A stretch of DNA of 64,000 bases from Umbelopsis isabellina (taxonomy: Eukaryota > Mucoromycota > Umbelopsidomycetes > Umbelopsidales > Umbelopsidaceae): contig JAEPQZ010000016.1 in assembly GCA_016758905.1 (NCBI GenBank), positions 372,001 to 436,000 of the forward strand, written 5' to 3'. Positions 22,673 to 34,631 of the stretch are shown one piece after another. The notes beneath the pieces were generated by a model. The model worked only from the letters and a program-made list of their open reading frames with translations. It had not been told where the DNA came from and did not search any database. Made by a program: the position numbers and the translations under genes. Each line of letters opens with the position of its first letter. Within the stretch, counting starts at the first letter, position 1.

Positions 22673-24141
22673 TTATTTCTTCTTATTGAAACTGGGCTTA
22701 GATCCCTTTTTCTGGGTAGTCTTCTTGCCCTTGCCACCTTTTCCTTCAAATCCAGGTCGTGCCTTAGTCTGTCAATGAATAAATTGAACGGTTTAGTAAT
22801 GAATAGATAAAAGGCATATTGAACATTTATAGTGCAAATCTCAATTACCTTCTTTCCCTTGCTCAATCTCTTTTCTTTCTTTGCGTCAATTCTAGTTTGA
22901 ATGTTGGCGTTTCGCTTCTTTTGTTTGTCAGCCTCTTCCTTCTTGATCTTGTCTTTTCTTTCGTTCCATGTCTTTGAGCTCTTCAATTTAACGTGCTCAT
23001 CACGCTTTATCGTCTTCTTCAAAAGCTTAATATCATCCTTAACCTTTTCACCTTGAGCCATAGACAGCGCCTTATTCCAAGTTTCTTTCTCTTCCAGGGC
23101 AGCAGCTCTGTCTTTATCTTCTTGTCTGAGCTTCTCCAGCTTCTGATGCTTAGCTTCAACTTGCTTAAGTTGAGTCTTGACATCGGTGGCTCCCTTCTTC
23201 TTCTTTGCGAGACCAGTCTCAATTCTGCCAAAGTATACATCTCCGTCATCTTTGATAGAGCTTGCAGAGAACTTCTGGTTGGATTTATTTGCTGCAGGTT
23301 GAGACTCCTTGATAATTTCCTCATTAACATCACCATTGCCTCGTTGTTCCTTCTTAGCTTGCAGACTCTTCTTTCTGTCTTGCTTTCGCTTCATTCGACT
23401 TTGCAATATGGATTCGCGGCTTTTTGGGTTGGAAGCATCTGAGCCAGGAGCATTTCTGTTCTTTCGCAAATCGGCGATGCGCTTATGAAGACGATCCTTC
23501 AACTCGGAAATATCGGTCTTCAACATTGGGGTAATAGGTGCTGATGCGTCAGCAGCAGATGTCTTTTCCTGTGGCTCATCCATATTCTCATCTTCGTCTG
23601 ACTCAATGCCATTGCCAAGACTGGCAAAGTTAGCTTCGGCCATGTCCATATCACCATCTTCTTCGTCATCTTCCTCGATGTCGGCATCCTCTTCTTCAGC
23701 CTCTGATTCTGACTCGCTCTCATCCTTCTTACGCTGAGCAGCTTCCTCTTGGATTTCGGCGACGGACTTGTGGCTCTCTGGATCAAGCTTGGCTTTCTTC
23801 GCCTTCTTTGTTGCCTCCTTTATCGCTTGTTTTGGTGCTTGCTTTCGCTTATTGTGCATAAACTTTGATGGCTTAAAAATGAAATAAATAAACAAAGCTG
23901 AACCAAATTAATAAGATACTTGGTAGAATAATCTTACCTTATGATCTTCAGAATGATCCGTAATATAATACTTGGCAGGTATCAGTTTCAAAAGAGTGTC
24001 GAAAGTTTGAACATGTGATTCGAGTCGTTGCTAGATTCAGGACAGAGAGTAATGAGCTATTAGAGGATGGTTCTATGGCATTAAATAATGCAGGGTCTGT
24101 TCAAGTACCTCAAGCGCTCCTAGAGAGTAATCTTGTGGCAT
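22673..24141 (-). CDS. SURF6/Rrp14-like nucleolar ribosome biogenesis protein
   Basis: Four exons (24141-24109, 24030-23938, 23871-22849, 22768-22673) give about 414 residues. Features run in order: a short N-terminal helix (LESHVQTFDTLLKLIPAKYY), a Lys-rich region, a long acidic Glu/Asp/Ser stretch (about 95-130), the block LKDRLHKRIADLRKNR, then DVYFGRI and a long basic coiled region with KTWNERKDKIKKEEADKQKKR, ending in GFEGKGGKGKK. This arrangement is that of SURF6 (yeast Rrp14), a nucleolar RNA-binding protein needed for 60S and 40S subunit assembly. The promoter is shared with the PRKRIP1-like gene (213 bp) and contains CACGTG. Confidence 0.9.
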
Positions 24142-24249
24142 AGTGTCTGATAGAAGCAGTGTAATGTGCAAAGCTCAAGAATCGCAGCCAACAGTACAGA
24201 TTGAGCAGTAAAAACTTGCAAAAAAAAAAAAGGTGGCGATTTGAAAGGT

Positions 24250-24255
24250 CACGTG
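24250..24255. promoter_or_regulatory. CACGTG palindrome in SURF6/PRKRIP1 divergent promoter
   Basis: CACGTG sits near the middle of the 213 bp between the two divergent start codons, flanked by symmetric GAAAGG and TGAAAGG sequence. A bHLH-type site is inferred. Confidence 0.38.
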
Positions 24256-24354
24256 AAAGGGACTGTTAATCAATTCTAGTCTGATTGGCTGACAGTTTCT
24301 CAAGACATTTCAGGCCAGCAGCTTTGTCTTTATTACAGTGGCAAAGCAGTGAAC

Positions 24355-25041
24355 ATGGCGGATAAAGCAGACAAACCAAAGGAAGAAAGAAAGAGTTGGC
24401 ACACTCTGTCGTATCAGGAGCAGCAACAGAGACAGTTGCAAAAGCTTTTTGAACGAGTAGATAAACCAGTCGCCATTCCAGAGCCAACCAAAGAAAGGGT
24501 CGCGAAGCCCCCACCGGACGTGGTCCGTAATGTTCAAGGTTTGTAAATGATCGCTTGTGCACTTGGAGCAGCGAGTATATCTTGAGAACTTACACCTGTT
24601 TACTCTTAGGATCAAGTGCAGGAGCTGGCAGTGGAGAATTCCATGTGTATCGAGCACTCCGTCGAAAAGAGTACACCAGATTGAAAGACATGGACGAGCA
24701 AGAATTGAAGGTAAGCGGTGATTGATGATACTGGGATATCAGAGAACGAGTTATTGATGCTGTTCTTGCAGGAAAAAGAGGCTCGAGACTACGAGGAAAA
24801 GTTAGCTCGAATGAGAGCCGAAGATGAGGAACGAACCGCCAAAAACAGAGCCAAGCGGAGGAGAAAGAATAAGGATAGCAAGGAAAAGGAAAAGGGAGAA
24901 AAGGTAGCAAAAACATCTGAAGACACGCCGAAGAAAAAGTCGGATACAAAGAGTGACAAAAAGATCGAAGGCGAAAAGAAAGAGTCCAACGAGAAATCAA
25001 ATGCCGATAACGACAGTAGCGAGATACCAATAACACCTTAA
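24355..25041 (+). CDS. PRKRIP1-family (DUF1168) spliceosome-associated protein
   Basis: Three exons (24355-24538, 24610-24710, 24772-25041) give 184 residues. The middle contains the family core: [35 protein letters not shown] and [32 protein letters not shown]-like sequence, followed by a Lys/Glu/Ser-rich tail. Human PRKRIP1 is a long helix that bridges U2 and U6 elements in catalytic spliceosomes and binds double-stranded RNA. The charged C-terminal third is probably disordered. It is divergent from SURF6. Confidence 0.88.
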
Positions 25042-25566
25042 TAGTGCAAAAGCTACATAGAGCTCATCACCCTGTGCATTCATCAAATTAATTAAAAAGT
25101 TTCAGTTCAAGTCGACCATATTAGTTCATTATTGGTGTACTGAAGCTGGCGGAACGCTAGCATCTGATCGTATTTATCCAAGATTTTTGTTTCCTGTTTG
25201 TATAGGTCATACAGACTAGCATTGGCTTACGATATATAAACTGAGCAGTCAGTGTGCTTGTCTGTAGCGTGGTAATTACGAGCTTTAGAGATAGGTCGTT
25301 TGTGATCTATTTTAAACAGCTGTTGAGCATATGTGGCAAACGATGCAAAACGGTAGTTGGTGGAATCAGATCTTATTTTATTTGAAAAAAGCTTGTTCTG
25401 ACAGATGTACAACTATGTAGAGTTGCATTGCGATTGATCATATAATCTGCTTCTTGCAAACTAACTACATATCAAGCGGGATATTTTTAGCAGTGTTCTA
25501 TTCTGCACTTCTACAATACTGCCGTGGTATGGGTATAGCTGGTACTGGACAGCCTGTGAAATTCTT
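25042..25566. other. Convergent intergenic region
   Basis: This 525 bp gap lies between the 3' ends of the PRKRIP1-like gene (+) and the Dilute-domain gene (-). It is AT-rich, with no ATG-started frame of note and no RNA gene recognised. Confidence 0.6.
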
Positions 25567-28328
25567 TCAGTCCGTAGTGACAGCATTCTGTTTGTCCAGT
25601 TTGTCCATCCAATTATCGGGTATGAAGGGCACAACCACTCTTTCTCTATCAAAGTGTTTCTGTTCCTCGTGTTCTGAATCTGCTTCGTTGTTTGCTTCAG
25701 GTTCAAGTTCATTAGCGTCCGCACCGTTATGTTTGCCAAATTTGCCCCATCCGTTCATATATATCATATTAGCTGTAGTAGGCACAGAGAAAGGTAACAT
25801 AAATCTTGAGTCCTTAGTTTCGACCATATCTTTCTCATCATGGTCGCTGTCACTATCTTCAGCCATGCTCACGGAATTACGACCATTGGAAATATCTGAT
25901 TGATTGTTGGGGAAATACGAATTGGCGGGATTATCAGTCGTAGGTGATGATAAACCTGATGGAGTAGCTGGTGACGAAGACGTTATGCCAACTGAGGACA
26001 TAAGCGAGCCCACAAAACTTTCTCGTTTTGAGTTTGATCTTTGTAGCGACACACTGCCCGTTCTAGATAAAGCCGATGTACTGGGTCTGCTACGAGCACT
26101 TTCTGCTGATTTACGTGCCGCGCGTGCCTTCTGGTAACGAGTAGTGTCGTCCGCAAGCTGCAAAGCATACTTTTCAACTTCTTCTGGTACTCGGTCTTCA
26201 TTCACCTCGTAGCGATAGTTTACAACACAGCGTTTTACTTGCAACGCATTCAAAACGTCGAATTTCTTGATAGTATTAATGAACGACATCAAGTCGGTCA
26301 GTTGCGAAAGGCATTGGAGGAGTTGAAGAAGCTGAACTAATGGGTTGAAGTAGGTATGAAGGCTGGAGGGGAGTCGATTATGTCGAACCCAGTCCTCAAT
26401 GAAAGAAATGTTCATTCGGATTTGCAGCGCTTTTGATCGACATAAAAGCTTCTTATTTCGTAGGATCCGATTAAACAGCTCGCATGATATATAGTGGAAG
26501 AATTGTGCAATGGCCTGTATGATGATCGTAGGATGTACTTCATACGATTGTAATACTCGTAAAGTTGACGTAAGTAAGGTGGTGATGGATTTGGGAGAAA
26601 GTGTTCGAGCATTGTCACTAGCGTGCTTTCCACTGTTTGCTGCCTGTAGTATGGAAGAAGATCGCTTTAGGCCTTCACCTCCACCAGATGATTTGCGAGA
26701 AGATCGTTTGAAGAAACGATGCCAGTCATCTGCAAAGTTGACCTCTTCCATGCCAGGGATTTGGTCGTGTTCCAGCAGCGCAGGCTCTAATATTTTCTCG
26801 ATTCGTCTTTCGGTATCTGCTATAATACTTTGGTATGTTTCTGAAATGAGCTCTGACAATTTTAATTGATCCTCGGCCGTGACCACAACCAAGCCCGTAT
26901 CCTTCTTAAGGTAGTACAAAAGCTGTGTGAAATTTGTCGTCCAGAAAGCAAGAATATGTGTATTTCGGGTATTAGCCTGTTGAAGTAAGTTATTAGCATT
27001 CTAATATTTGTATACATAGCAACCAACAAAAGGAATGGTTGATCAGTTAACTTACCTTTACAATCTTGCTCATACGACTTAATGCGCCATCCATTACTTC
27101 GCGGAGTAATTCATCACTTGAAAAGTAATGAGCAAAACGCGCCGAAAGAAAGAGGACATTGGCGGGAACACAAAGCTCCTGACGTGACTTCAATGGCAAT
27201 TGAATATTGGTGATGATTGTATCAAGGATATAATCGAGGTCGTCGGCAGAAAATACAAACATCTGATCTGGCAAACATTTGTCCCATTCAAAGTTGGAGC
27301 ACATATTAGCCAGTCCATTAGGATCATCAAAATCGTCTCCTTCATCTATATTGTCCAATGAAAGATCATTTACATCATTCGACAAGTCGCCAATATCGAA
27401 ATCTCCCATATTCACTGCAGATTCCATCAATTTGATGTGGCGATCAGCTTCCTCGGCCATGAAATCATTGAATCCTTCAACGGTAGACTGATAGTAGAAA
27501 TCGTTGTCAGCATGAGACGATGATGACGACGAGCTGCCGCCTGTTCGCGCAATGCCCAAGCTGGAGGTACTTGAGATAGAGTCACGAGGATTGGTGGCCA
27601 GAATTTCCACAATTTTCTGATTTTCTGTATTCACGAAATCGAACACGGTTCGACCTTTGGCTGACTTAGTTGAAGCAGAAGCTCCGTGTTCAAGCAGCGC
27701 CTTAACCAAGGTGTTATGGTTATTATTGGTTGCCCACATAAGTGCAGACCAACCAACTGTAGAAGCAATAAAATAGATAAAATATTTAGGTACTAGGATC
27801 AACCATAATACTGTAGTACAATTAATTTAACTTACATTTATCCTGTGTATTGACCTTGGCACCGGCATCAAGTAAAGCCAGGGCAACGTCCACTTTACCA
27901 AAGCAAGCTGCGTAAATCAAAGGTGTAGTTCCATCTTCGTCTCTAGCATCTATATCAATGTAAGTTCGAAGTTCTTTTGTGGCCAACATCTCCTTTATCT
28001 TTTCGACATCGCCATTAGAGGCTGCTCGCGAGAAGATCCGGGTAATCTTGACCTGCTTATCTTCCTCGGTCAGGTCCTCTTTATTTAGGATCATAGACTC
28101 GTTTACAAACTCGTCAGCTTCCAATACGGGAGTACTGTGAGCACTAGAAGCAGGAGTGTTTGCCTCAGCAGAAGCAAGTCCAGATGTCAGGTTAGAGCCG
28201 AGCATTGCCGACAACTGTTGGTAACTTTCGGCCATCTTCTGCGACACTTCATCGTACGACATGTTCTCATATTCCTTGTGAACATCCTTGTTCTCTCCAT
28301 CGGTGGCTGAAGGACTGACGGCCATCAT
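25567..28328 (-). CDS. Ankyrin repeat and Dilute (DIL) domain protein
   Basis: Three exons (28328-27836, 27756-27056, 26976-25567) give about 867 residues. The N-terminal 100 residues are Ser/Glu-rich. Ankyrin repeats follow at about 105-220 (DEDGTTPLIYAACFGKVDVA, GWSALMWATNNNHNTLVKAL). After an acidic linker, residues 330-670 match the DIL domain found in class V myosin tails: YILDTIITNIQLPLK, FLSARFAHYFSSDELL, ILAFWTTNFTQLLYYLKK and the FNRILRNKKLLC and RMNISFIEDW blocks. The tail is Ser-rich. Fission yeast has a protein of the same architecture. The DIL domain here lacks a myosin motor, so it probably acts as a vesicle or cargo adaptor. The start is the first ATG, since the upstream open frame lacks one. 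Confidence 0.88.
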
Positions 28329-28677
28329 ATAACCCAATTTAGATGTTAAAACTAAAACTTTTGGATGTGAAGAGGAGAAAGTGGAGAGAGAAGGAGATGA
28401 CTGTGAAGTTTGCACGGAGATTACAAGTTTATGGGAGCGCAATAAACTAACTTTGAGGGTATCCAAACTTGACTCCTTCTAATCGCTAAACCACCTGTTT
28501 TTATTTGTAAACTACTGAATCGTAGGGGCTTCCTGTTTGATATTCCTCATATCATATTGTTTTGCCCTGTCTAGCATCGCCTATAGCATTAGGGACCTGT
28601 AACACAAGCTTGACTCCTTATATAGTGGGCTTCAGCCATTACCTGATTTGCTTCCTTCTCTGTTTGCAAGTCGAAAC

Positions 28678-31070
28678 ATGACAGCATCAGTGGCCAGCGC
28701 TCACATGGATTTCGTACATCCTCCCGTTCCCGGGCAGGTGCACAAGTATTACGGTTCTGTCCATAATGCTCATTTGCTGTTACCATCCATCACGACAGTG
28801 GACCAACCCAAGCCGAAACCACAACCTGTCACGAAGAAGCGCGAATCAGCTTCACTATACACTGCTGCATCCACAGGAAACTTGCAACAATTGAAAGACT
28901 TGTTGAACGAGACCAACCAGGTCAATCAGCATCAACCAGTGACTGGTTTGACAGTACTTCATTTCGCCGCTTCTCGCGGGCACTTGGAGGTTGTACATTG
29001 TTTGTGCCAGGACTATGGCGCACTAACGGACGTAGAAGATAGAGAAGGCGAGGTAAGAAAACTCGGAATCATTAAAATCGCGTAATGCTAGGCGTATAGC
29101 CAAATGCATTAATCATATTTATGCTCCAGACTGCGCTCTTAAAAGCAGCATATAATGGGCATTTTCCCATTGTTCAATACATGGTTCAGGATCACCATGT
29201 CAACATACATCATAAAGATAAGGATGGTTGGACGGCATTGCATAATGCCTGCTCGCGTGGCCACTCGAAGATCGTGCGCTTTTTGGTTGAAAGAGGCGCT
29301 CGCGTTGATGTTCGGAGTAAGATGGGCCACACGCCTTTGAGTATGTATAAATTTAAAATGTTCTTCAAACGAGATACAACATACTGATATTTTGTTATTT
29401 AGTAAATGCTGCTTCAAAAGGATACATGTCAATTGTAGAGTACTTGTTGGAGGAAGCACATGCCAACCCACTTATTAAGAATTCGTTTGGCGAGGCTGCT
29501 TATGATGTGAGCGCGGCTGCTGGAGAATCATATATATGTGAGATGTTACAGAAAGCCGAGAAAGACTGGTGGGCCCGTGGGCCAGAACATGGAATTGATA
29601 TTACGGTTTATACAAAAGGAAAAGTGTACGATCCACTCGAGTTTCATGTCACAGTTACGAGCATTTTGGATGAAAACCAGCGTTCGAGCTCAGTGTTATC
29701 AAATTTTGGTCTTGCTCGTCCCACCTATTCAGCCGCTGCACTGACAAAAGCGGATTCTAGGCGACCATGGACTGATCATACGACAGGAGAACCAAAGCAA
29801 AAGGAAGATGTTAAATTACCTTCACCATCTACTTCTTCGCCAGGGAACTCTCACTGGTTTTGGTTAACAGACTGGCAAATTGATTACAGCGACCCTCGTA
29901 TAGACCCAACTTCTGGATGGCAATATGCAAAGAGTTTTGACGTAGACGACGATCGTTGGACACCTGTCGCCCCCGGTAGTGGAGCTGGGTGGGTAAGAAG
30001 AAGGCGCTGGGTTCGGGTCATGAAAAGAAGAATGGATCTTGTCAACGGTGGTCATCAAGGCAATGAAGATGCATTAATTTTGAGCGAAAATGCGCGAAGA
30101 CAAGAAGAAGAGGATGAGCAAGGTGATAAACAAGATTACCTTTACAGAGCTGAGGCTATTGTGCGGAAAATGGTTCAACAATCTCAAGTCTCCAAAGCGC
30201 AACCTACTGCACAAAAGCAAAAAGCTGCCATTGCTCATGATTTACGAGCCACAACCCAAAAGCTCAGATCTTATGAAGAAGCGATACAAATTCTGCTAGC
30301 TGGCATCAAATGTAAAGTAATAATAATTTTTGTCAATGCGATTTGAGAAGGCTGATACTAAAACATTCGCTTTTTTTGTATGATATATAGCTGATCAAAA
30401 CCAACGACGCAAAAAGCATGCTTCTAATCTGGTCAATCAGTACCTCAACAATGCAGACAAACTTAACAAGGAGATCGCTGAACTTGCCCCTCAGTTGTCG
30501 ACTCCTATTACCCCATCCCCTATCAAACGTAATGCAGAACTAGAACGCGAATTAGGTTTCTTTGATCAACCGAATAGGAGCGAATCCACGAACGGTTCGC
30601 CAGCTCTGAACGAAAATAATGGCGCATCTACAGATCGTGAGCTAGATAACAATCCATGGTCACACTCTCGAGAAACCTCAGTACTGCCAATTGGTAGGCT
30701 TACTAGATCCAACACCTCTCAAAGTGCTGCAAGTATGTTTGGATCAAGTCGTAGCGTTGGTAGTGCTTCGATATCGCAGGTCTTTGAGCCGTTAGAGACT
30801 GAGGTTGAGCTACCACGTAAGTTCGAATGGGAGCCTGATCATTTGGCGAACGAGTGTCGTCGCTGCGATAAACGCTTTGGTCTATTGAATCGGCGTCACC
30901 ACTGTCGTCGTTGTGGACTTGTTGTTTGCGACAAATGCTCTACAGCCCGAACTTTCTTACCATCTAATCAAATATTGAAGGATCCAAACGCTTCAGAGTC
31001 GATGCAAAACCTTAGTTCTCAACATCATCGTGTTTGTGATAAATGCTATGCAGATCTTGGACAACAATGA
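28678..31070 (+). CDS. Ankyrin - DysF-like - FYVE zinc finger protein
   Basis: Four exons (28678-29052, 29130-29340, 29403-30311, 30391-31070) give about 724 residues. Ankyrin repeats occupy about 60-230 (GLTVLHFAASRGHLEVVHCL, DGWTALHNACSRGHSKIVRF). Around 350-410 is a Trp/Arg-rich segment (HWFWLTDWQIDY, GWQYAKSF, WVRRRRWVRVMKRR) matching the DysF/TECPR module seen in dysferlin and in peroxins of the Pex30 family. A basic coiled region and a Ser/Asn-rich linker precede a C-terminal FYVE domain (about 645-720) with CRRCDKRF, RRHHCRRCG, VCDKCS and VCDKC, i.e. eight zinc ligands and the R(R/K)HHCR phosphoinositide motif. FYVE domains bind PI3P on endosomes, so an endosomal or membrane-contact role is likely. 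Confidence 0.88.
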
Positions 31071-31457
31071 ATGCGTCCATCTTAAAAAGTTATATATACC
31101 AAGTGCTTATGCGCACAATCTCATTGATACTGTTCAATCATAGTAGTAATAATATGCCCCAGCCAAAGAAAAGCAATCATGTTATATTTTATACTTCTTT
31201 ATTTAGTGCTCAACGCAAATTCTAAAATAAAAACTGAGCGCTGAATATAGAAAAGCTTTAAAAATGAAACAACATATAAGAAGAATGCCAATGGGCTAGT
31301 ATTACAACCGTGAAGTGCAAGAAACAAGAGATGCAATGAAGTGTATATACAGACACAGAAAATGTATATGGCAGAAAAGATTAAATGGATTTTCCAACTG
31401 CTTTTACAGATTTTTTTGGGGATAGTTTTTGAAATCCTTATTGCTTTTGTGCTGAAA
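31071..31457. other. Convergent intergenic region
   Basis: This 387 bp gap lies between the FYVE gene (+) and EF-3 (-). It is AT-rich, with 3' UTR-like sequence and no coding signal. Confidence 0.6.
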
Positions 31458-34400
31458 TTACTCGTCTTCATCGGACCATACTTCTTCACCACGCTTGCGG
31501 CGTTCCATACGTTCCTTCTTCTTCTTGCGCAGTTCTTTTGAGGTGAGCTTCACCTTACGTTGAGTTTTCACAACGTTACCCTGGGCGTCGACTTGGTCTT
31601 CCTCGTCCTTCTCAGCAATCTGAGTGCTACCGTTACCAGAGACCCAGTTGTGGCCGGAAGCAACAAGTCTGCCTTCGTCAACCTTCCAGACTTCGGAACA
31701 AAGCTCCTCAGAGAATTCACGGTTGTGAGTAACAATAACCACACCGCCGCCATATTCACGAATGGCTGTGGCGAGACCTCCTAGAGACTCGCGATCCAAG
31801 TAGTTGGTAGGTTCGTCGAGAACCAACATATGAGGTCGGTTCCACATGGCGGCACCAATGACCAACTTTACTTTTTGACCTCCAGACAGACCACGAATAC
31901 GAGAGTGAGTAGCGAATTCGGCTTCAAGGCCAACTTCAACCAAGTGCTTCTCAATTTCTTTAGCAGTCAATGGTCGGTTAAGACCCAACTTGGCAGCTTC
32001 TTGAGAGTCGACTTCGGCAATCTTTTTGGAGAAACCCATTTCCTCAAGCTTGTAGCGAGGAATCCAGGTGTTCTCAACAGAGGATTTGCCGACCCACTTG
32101 ACTTCGTATTCATAGGATTGTTTCAGCTTACGTCGGCTGACAAGTTCCTCTACAACACGCTTTTCACCATCAATAATGTGAACAGCAGACATGGCCTTTT
32201 CCTCGTCAGCAGTATATTGGCGATCGACCTTGTCAAGTTCTTCACGATCTTCACCGGTAGCATAACGCCATTGAATATATTGATTGGGGGTAGAATCCAA
32301 ATGTTGTTCAATATGATGGAAAGCATGCTGAGCGACATAGGCAATACGCAGATTAGGGTGCTTCCAGACAGTACCGGTCTGTGGCTCATGTTCACCAGTC
32401 AACATCTTGATAAGAGTTGACTTACCAGCGCCATTGGGACCAATGACTGCCACACGAGAAGAAAGTGAGCACTGCATAGTGATACCAAGGAGCTGTTTAC
32501 GGGCAGATCCGGGGTATTGGAAGTCACAGTCCTTCATCTTTAAGATGGCGCGTTCCTTAGTCTTGATGCCTTCAAGGAATCCAGGTTCGGGGAACTTAAA
32601 CGTCACTTGAGACGCACCAAGAGAATAGTAGGAAGCAGCTTCGGGAACTTTTCTAACAAACTCAGACAGATTGCCTCGGTAAAGCTTCAACTTGTAATTT
32701 TTCTCGTAGTGGATGATGCCTGTGCACACCTTATCCAAAAAGCCAGAGTCGTGGGAAACAATCATCGACGTAACAGTCTTGAGGCCTAGCAAGTAGTTTT
32801 CCAACCAGGCAACGTTAACAACATCCAAGTGATTGGTAGGTTCGTCGAGCAAAAGAATGTCAGCATTCTTAAGCATAGCACGAGCAAGCGCAAGCTTCAT
32901 CTTCCAACCACCGGAAAGAGCTCCGATAGCTTGGTTGGCCAACATCTCGTCAGTAAAACCATACTCAAGCAAAATCTTGGTAACAGCATCTCTATCTTTA
33001 GTCTCAACACCTTCATCAGCGAGAACAAAGTCGACAATAGGAGTGTCGGCTTCAGAACCGTCAATATCGTGTTCGACGTAGACAGTCTTAAGTTCAGACT
33101 TTGGAGGGAAACCTTCGACTTGTTCATTGGCAATGGCGCGCATAAGAGTAGACTTGCCAGAACCATTAGCACCACATAGACCATACCGCTTTCCGCGCTT
33201 GAGTCTGAGGTTGGTTCGGTTTAGTAGAATCTTAGCACCATAAGCCAAGGAGAATTCGCAGTTACAAAGATCTTCGCCTTCTTCTTCGTCTTCCTTTGAA
33301 GCCTTCTCAGCGACTGCTTCTTCACACCGTTCAAGGAAATCACTGGCAAGCTCTTCAGCAAGCTCTTGATCCATGAAAGCAACAACAAAATCGGTGACAT
33401 TGACTGACCATTCGTTCTTATTAAACTCCATGATGTTTGACAAGGAGATGGCGAGATGGGCAACATAGTCAACGATTGCGTTATAGAATGAATCAATGTT
33501 CTTGGGAACAAGTTCATTGAGGGCAGCAGTGATAGCCTGGGCCTTCTGTTCAGGAGACTTGGTGGAAGCAGTTGGAGTACCGACACGCTTGAGAGTGGCG
33601 AGGGCCTTCTCAACGACGCCACGGCACTCGGGATCAGCAACGACTTCGTGTGTCTTTTCTAAGCCAGGCAAAAGGAGCGGCAAGAACGGAGCTGCGACAT
33701 TTGGATCATCGACAAGCTTTGACATGTTATCAATAATCAAAGCGGACTTGCGCTTGATGGGAGTTGCACGCTCGTTAAGACCACGGGCGAGCAAGGGAAC
33801 CATGATAGCAAGAGTAGCAGAGTCAACTTCTTGAACAAATGTAGTAGCACCCAACAAATGAATGGTCTCGGGGACGTTCTCAGGCTTGTTGATACACTTA
33901 ATGACAGCAGGGATGAAGCGTTCGATATCCTTATTATCGGCAAGAGAGCAGACATTTTCCATAGTGGCAGTAGCAGCTTTCTTGACGTCAGGCTTGGTAT
34001 CCCACATGCAGTCGGAGATGGAAGGAACAATCTTGGGGATAACGGAATGAAGTTGCCTTGGGCTGATTTTGACCAGTTCATCTATGATAGACAAAGACAG
34101 CATCTTTGTGGGCCATTTCTTGGAGTTTGTAAGAGCCTCCATCAACACTGGAGTGATGTGAGCAACAGCATTAGGAGCCATATTATGAATAAGGCCCTTA
34201 GCCGCTGCAGCAGCATCTTTCTTAACCTCAGCTTGCTTATCAGCTTGCAATTCAAGCAAGTTAGACAAGTAAGGAATCAAGTATGGCTCAGCTTGACGTT
34301 CGCAAGCATGATGGGTCAAACCAACGATCAAAGCAATAGCGGCTTGGCGGGCATTGGCGTTCTTCTTATTGTTCAATTCAGAGGAAATGGTATCAAGGAT

Positions 34401-34631
34401 ACCGAAATCCTGAAGAGAGCGGACGCCGTGACGATCGACATAGCGAGCTAACTCTTCGGCGACAGAGTTGCGCTCATCGTCTGTGGTAGCAGCAAAAAGC
34501 TTCTCACGAAGCTCTTTTGCTCTGTTGATCTCTTCCTCTGATGCGGAGCGAGTGGTAGCCAAGGCGGCTTTCTTTGAATCAGTCTGAGACTTGTTCAGCT
34601 TGTTTTGCATGGTAGCTGGAGAAGCGGGCAT
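31458..34631 (-). CDS. TEF3: Translation elongation factor 3 (EF-3)
   Basis: A single uninterrupted frame codes for 1057 residues (yeast eEF3 has 1044). Order: N-terminal HEAT repeats (about 60-330), a four-helix bundle, ABC1 with Walker A GANGSGKST, signature LSGGWKMKL and LLDEPTNHLD, then ABC2 with Walker A GPNGAGKST, an inserted chromodomain (YEYEVKWVGKSSVENTWIPR), signature LSGGQKVKL and VLDEPTNYLD, and a Lys-rich tail. EF-3 is the fungal ATPase that helps E-site tRNA release on every elongation cycle. The start is the first ATG after the TATA element; a second in-frame ATG lies seven codons on. It is intronless among intron-rich genes and has strong codon bias, both fitting very high expression. 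Confidence 0.97.
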   Translation of the reverse strand: MPASPATMQNKLNKSQTDSKKAALATTRSASEEEINRAKELREKLFAATTDDERNSVAEELARYVDRHGVRSLQDFGILDTISSELNNKKNANARQAAIALIVGLTHHACERQAEPYLIPYLSNLLELQADKQAEVKKDAAAAAKGLIHNMAPNAVAHITPVLMEALTNSKKWPTKMLSLSIIDELVKISPRQLHSVIPKIVPSISDCMWDTKPDVKKAATATMENVCSLADNKDIERFIPAVIKCINKPENVPETIHLLGATTFVQEVDSATLAIMVPLLARGLNERATPIKRKSALIIDNMSKLVDDPNVAAPFLPLLLPGLEKTHEVVADPECRGVVEKALATLKRVGTPTASTKSPEQKAQAITAALNELVPKNIDSFYNAIVDYVAHLAISLSNIMEFNKNEWSVNVTDFVVAFMDQELAEELASDFLERCEEAVAEKASKEDEEEGEDLCNCEFSLAYGAKILLNRTNLRLKRGKRYGLCGANGSGKSTLMRAIANEQVEGFPPKSELKTVYVEHDIDGSEADTPIVDFVLADEGVETKDRDAVTKILLEYGFTDEMLANQAIGALSGGWKMKLALARAMLKNADILLLDEPTNHLDVVNVAWLENYLLGLKTVTSMIVSHDSGFLDKVCTGIIHYEKNYKLKLYRGNLSEFVRKVPEAASYYSLGASQVTFKFPEPGFLEGIKTKERAILKMKDCDFQYPGSARKQLLGITMQCSLSSRVAVIGPNGAGKSTLIKMLTGEHEPQTGTVWKHPNLRIAYVAQHAFHHIEQHLDSTPNQYIQWRYATGEDREELDKVDRQYTADEEKAMSAVHIIDGEKRVVEELVSRRKLKQSYEYEVKWVGKSSVENTWIPRYKLEEMGFSKKIAEVDSQEAAKLGLNRPLTAKEIEKHLVEVGLEAEFATHSRIRGLSGGQKVKLVIGAAMWNRPHMLVLDEPTNYLDRESLGGLATAIREYGGGVVIVTHNREFSEELCSEVWKVDEGRLVASGHNWVSGNGSTQIAEKDEEDQVDAQGNVVKTQRKVKLTSKELRKKKKERMERRKRGEEVWSDEDE

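Noticed and set aside
31830-32420. Antisense frame of 196 codons inside EF-3
   Set aside because: Sense strand is unambiguous EF-3 coding sequence; the antisense product has no recognisable domain.
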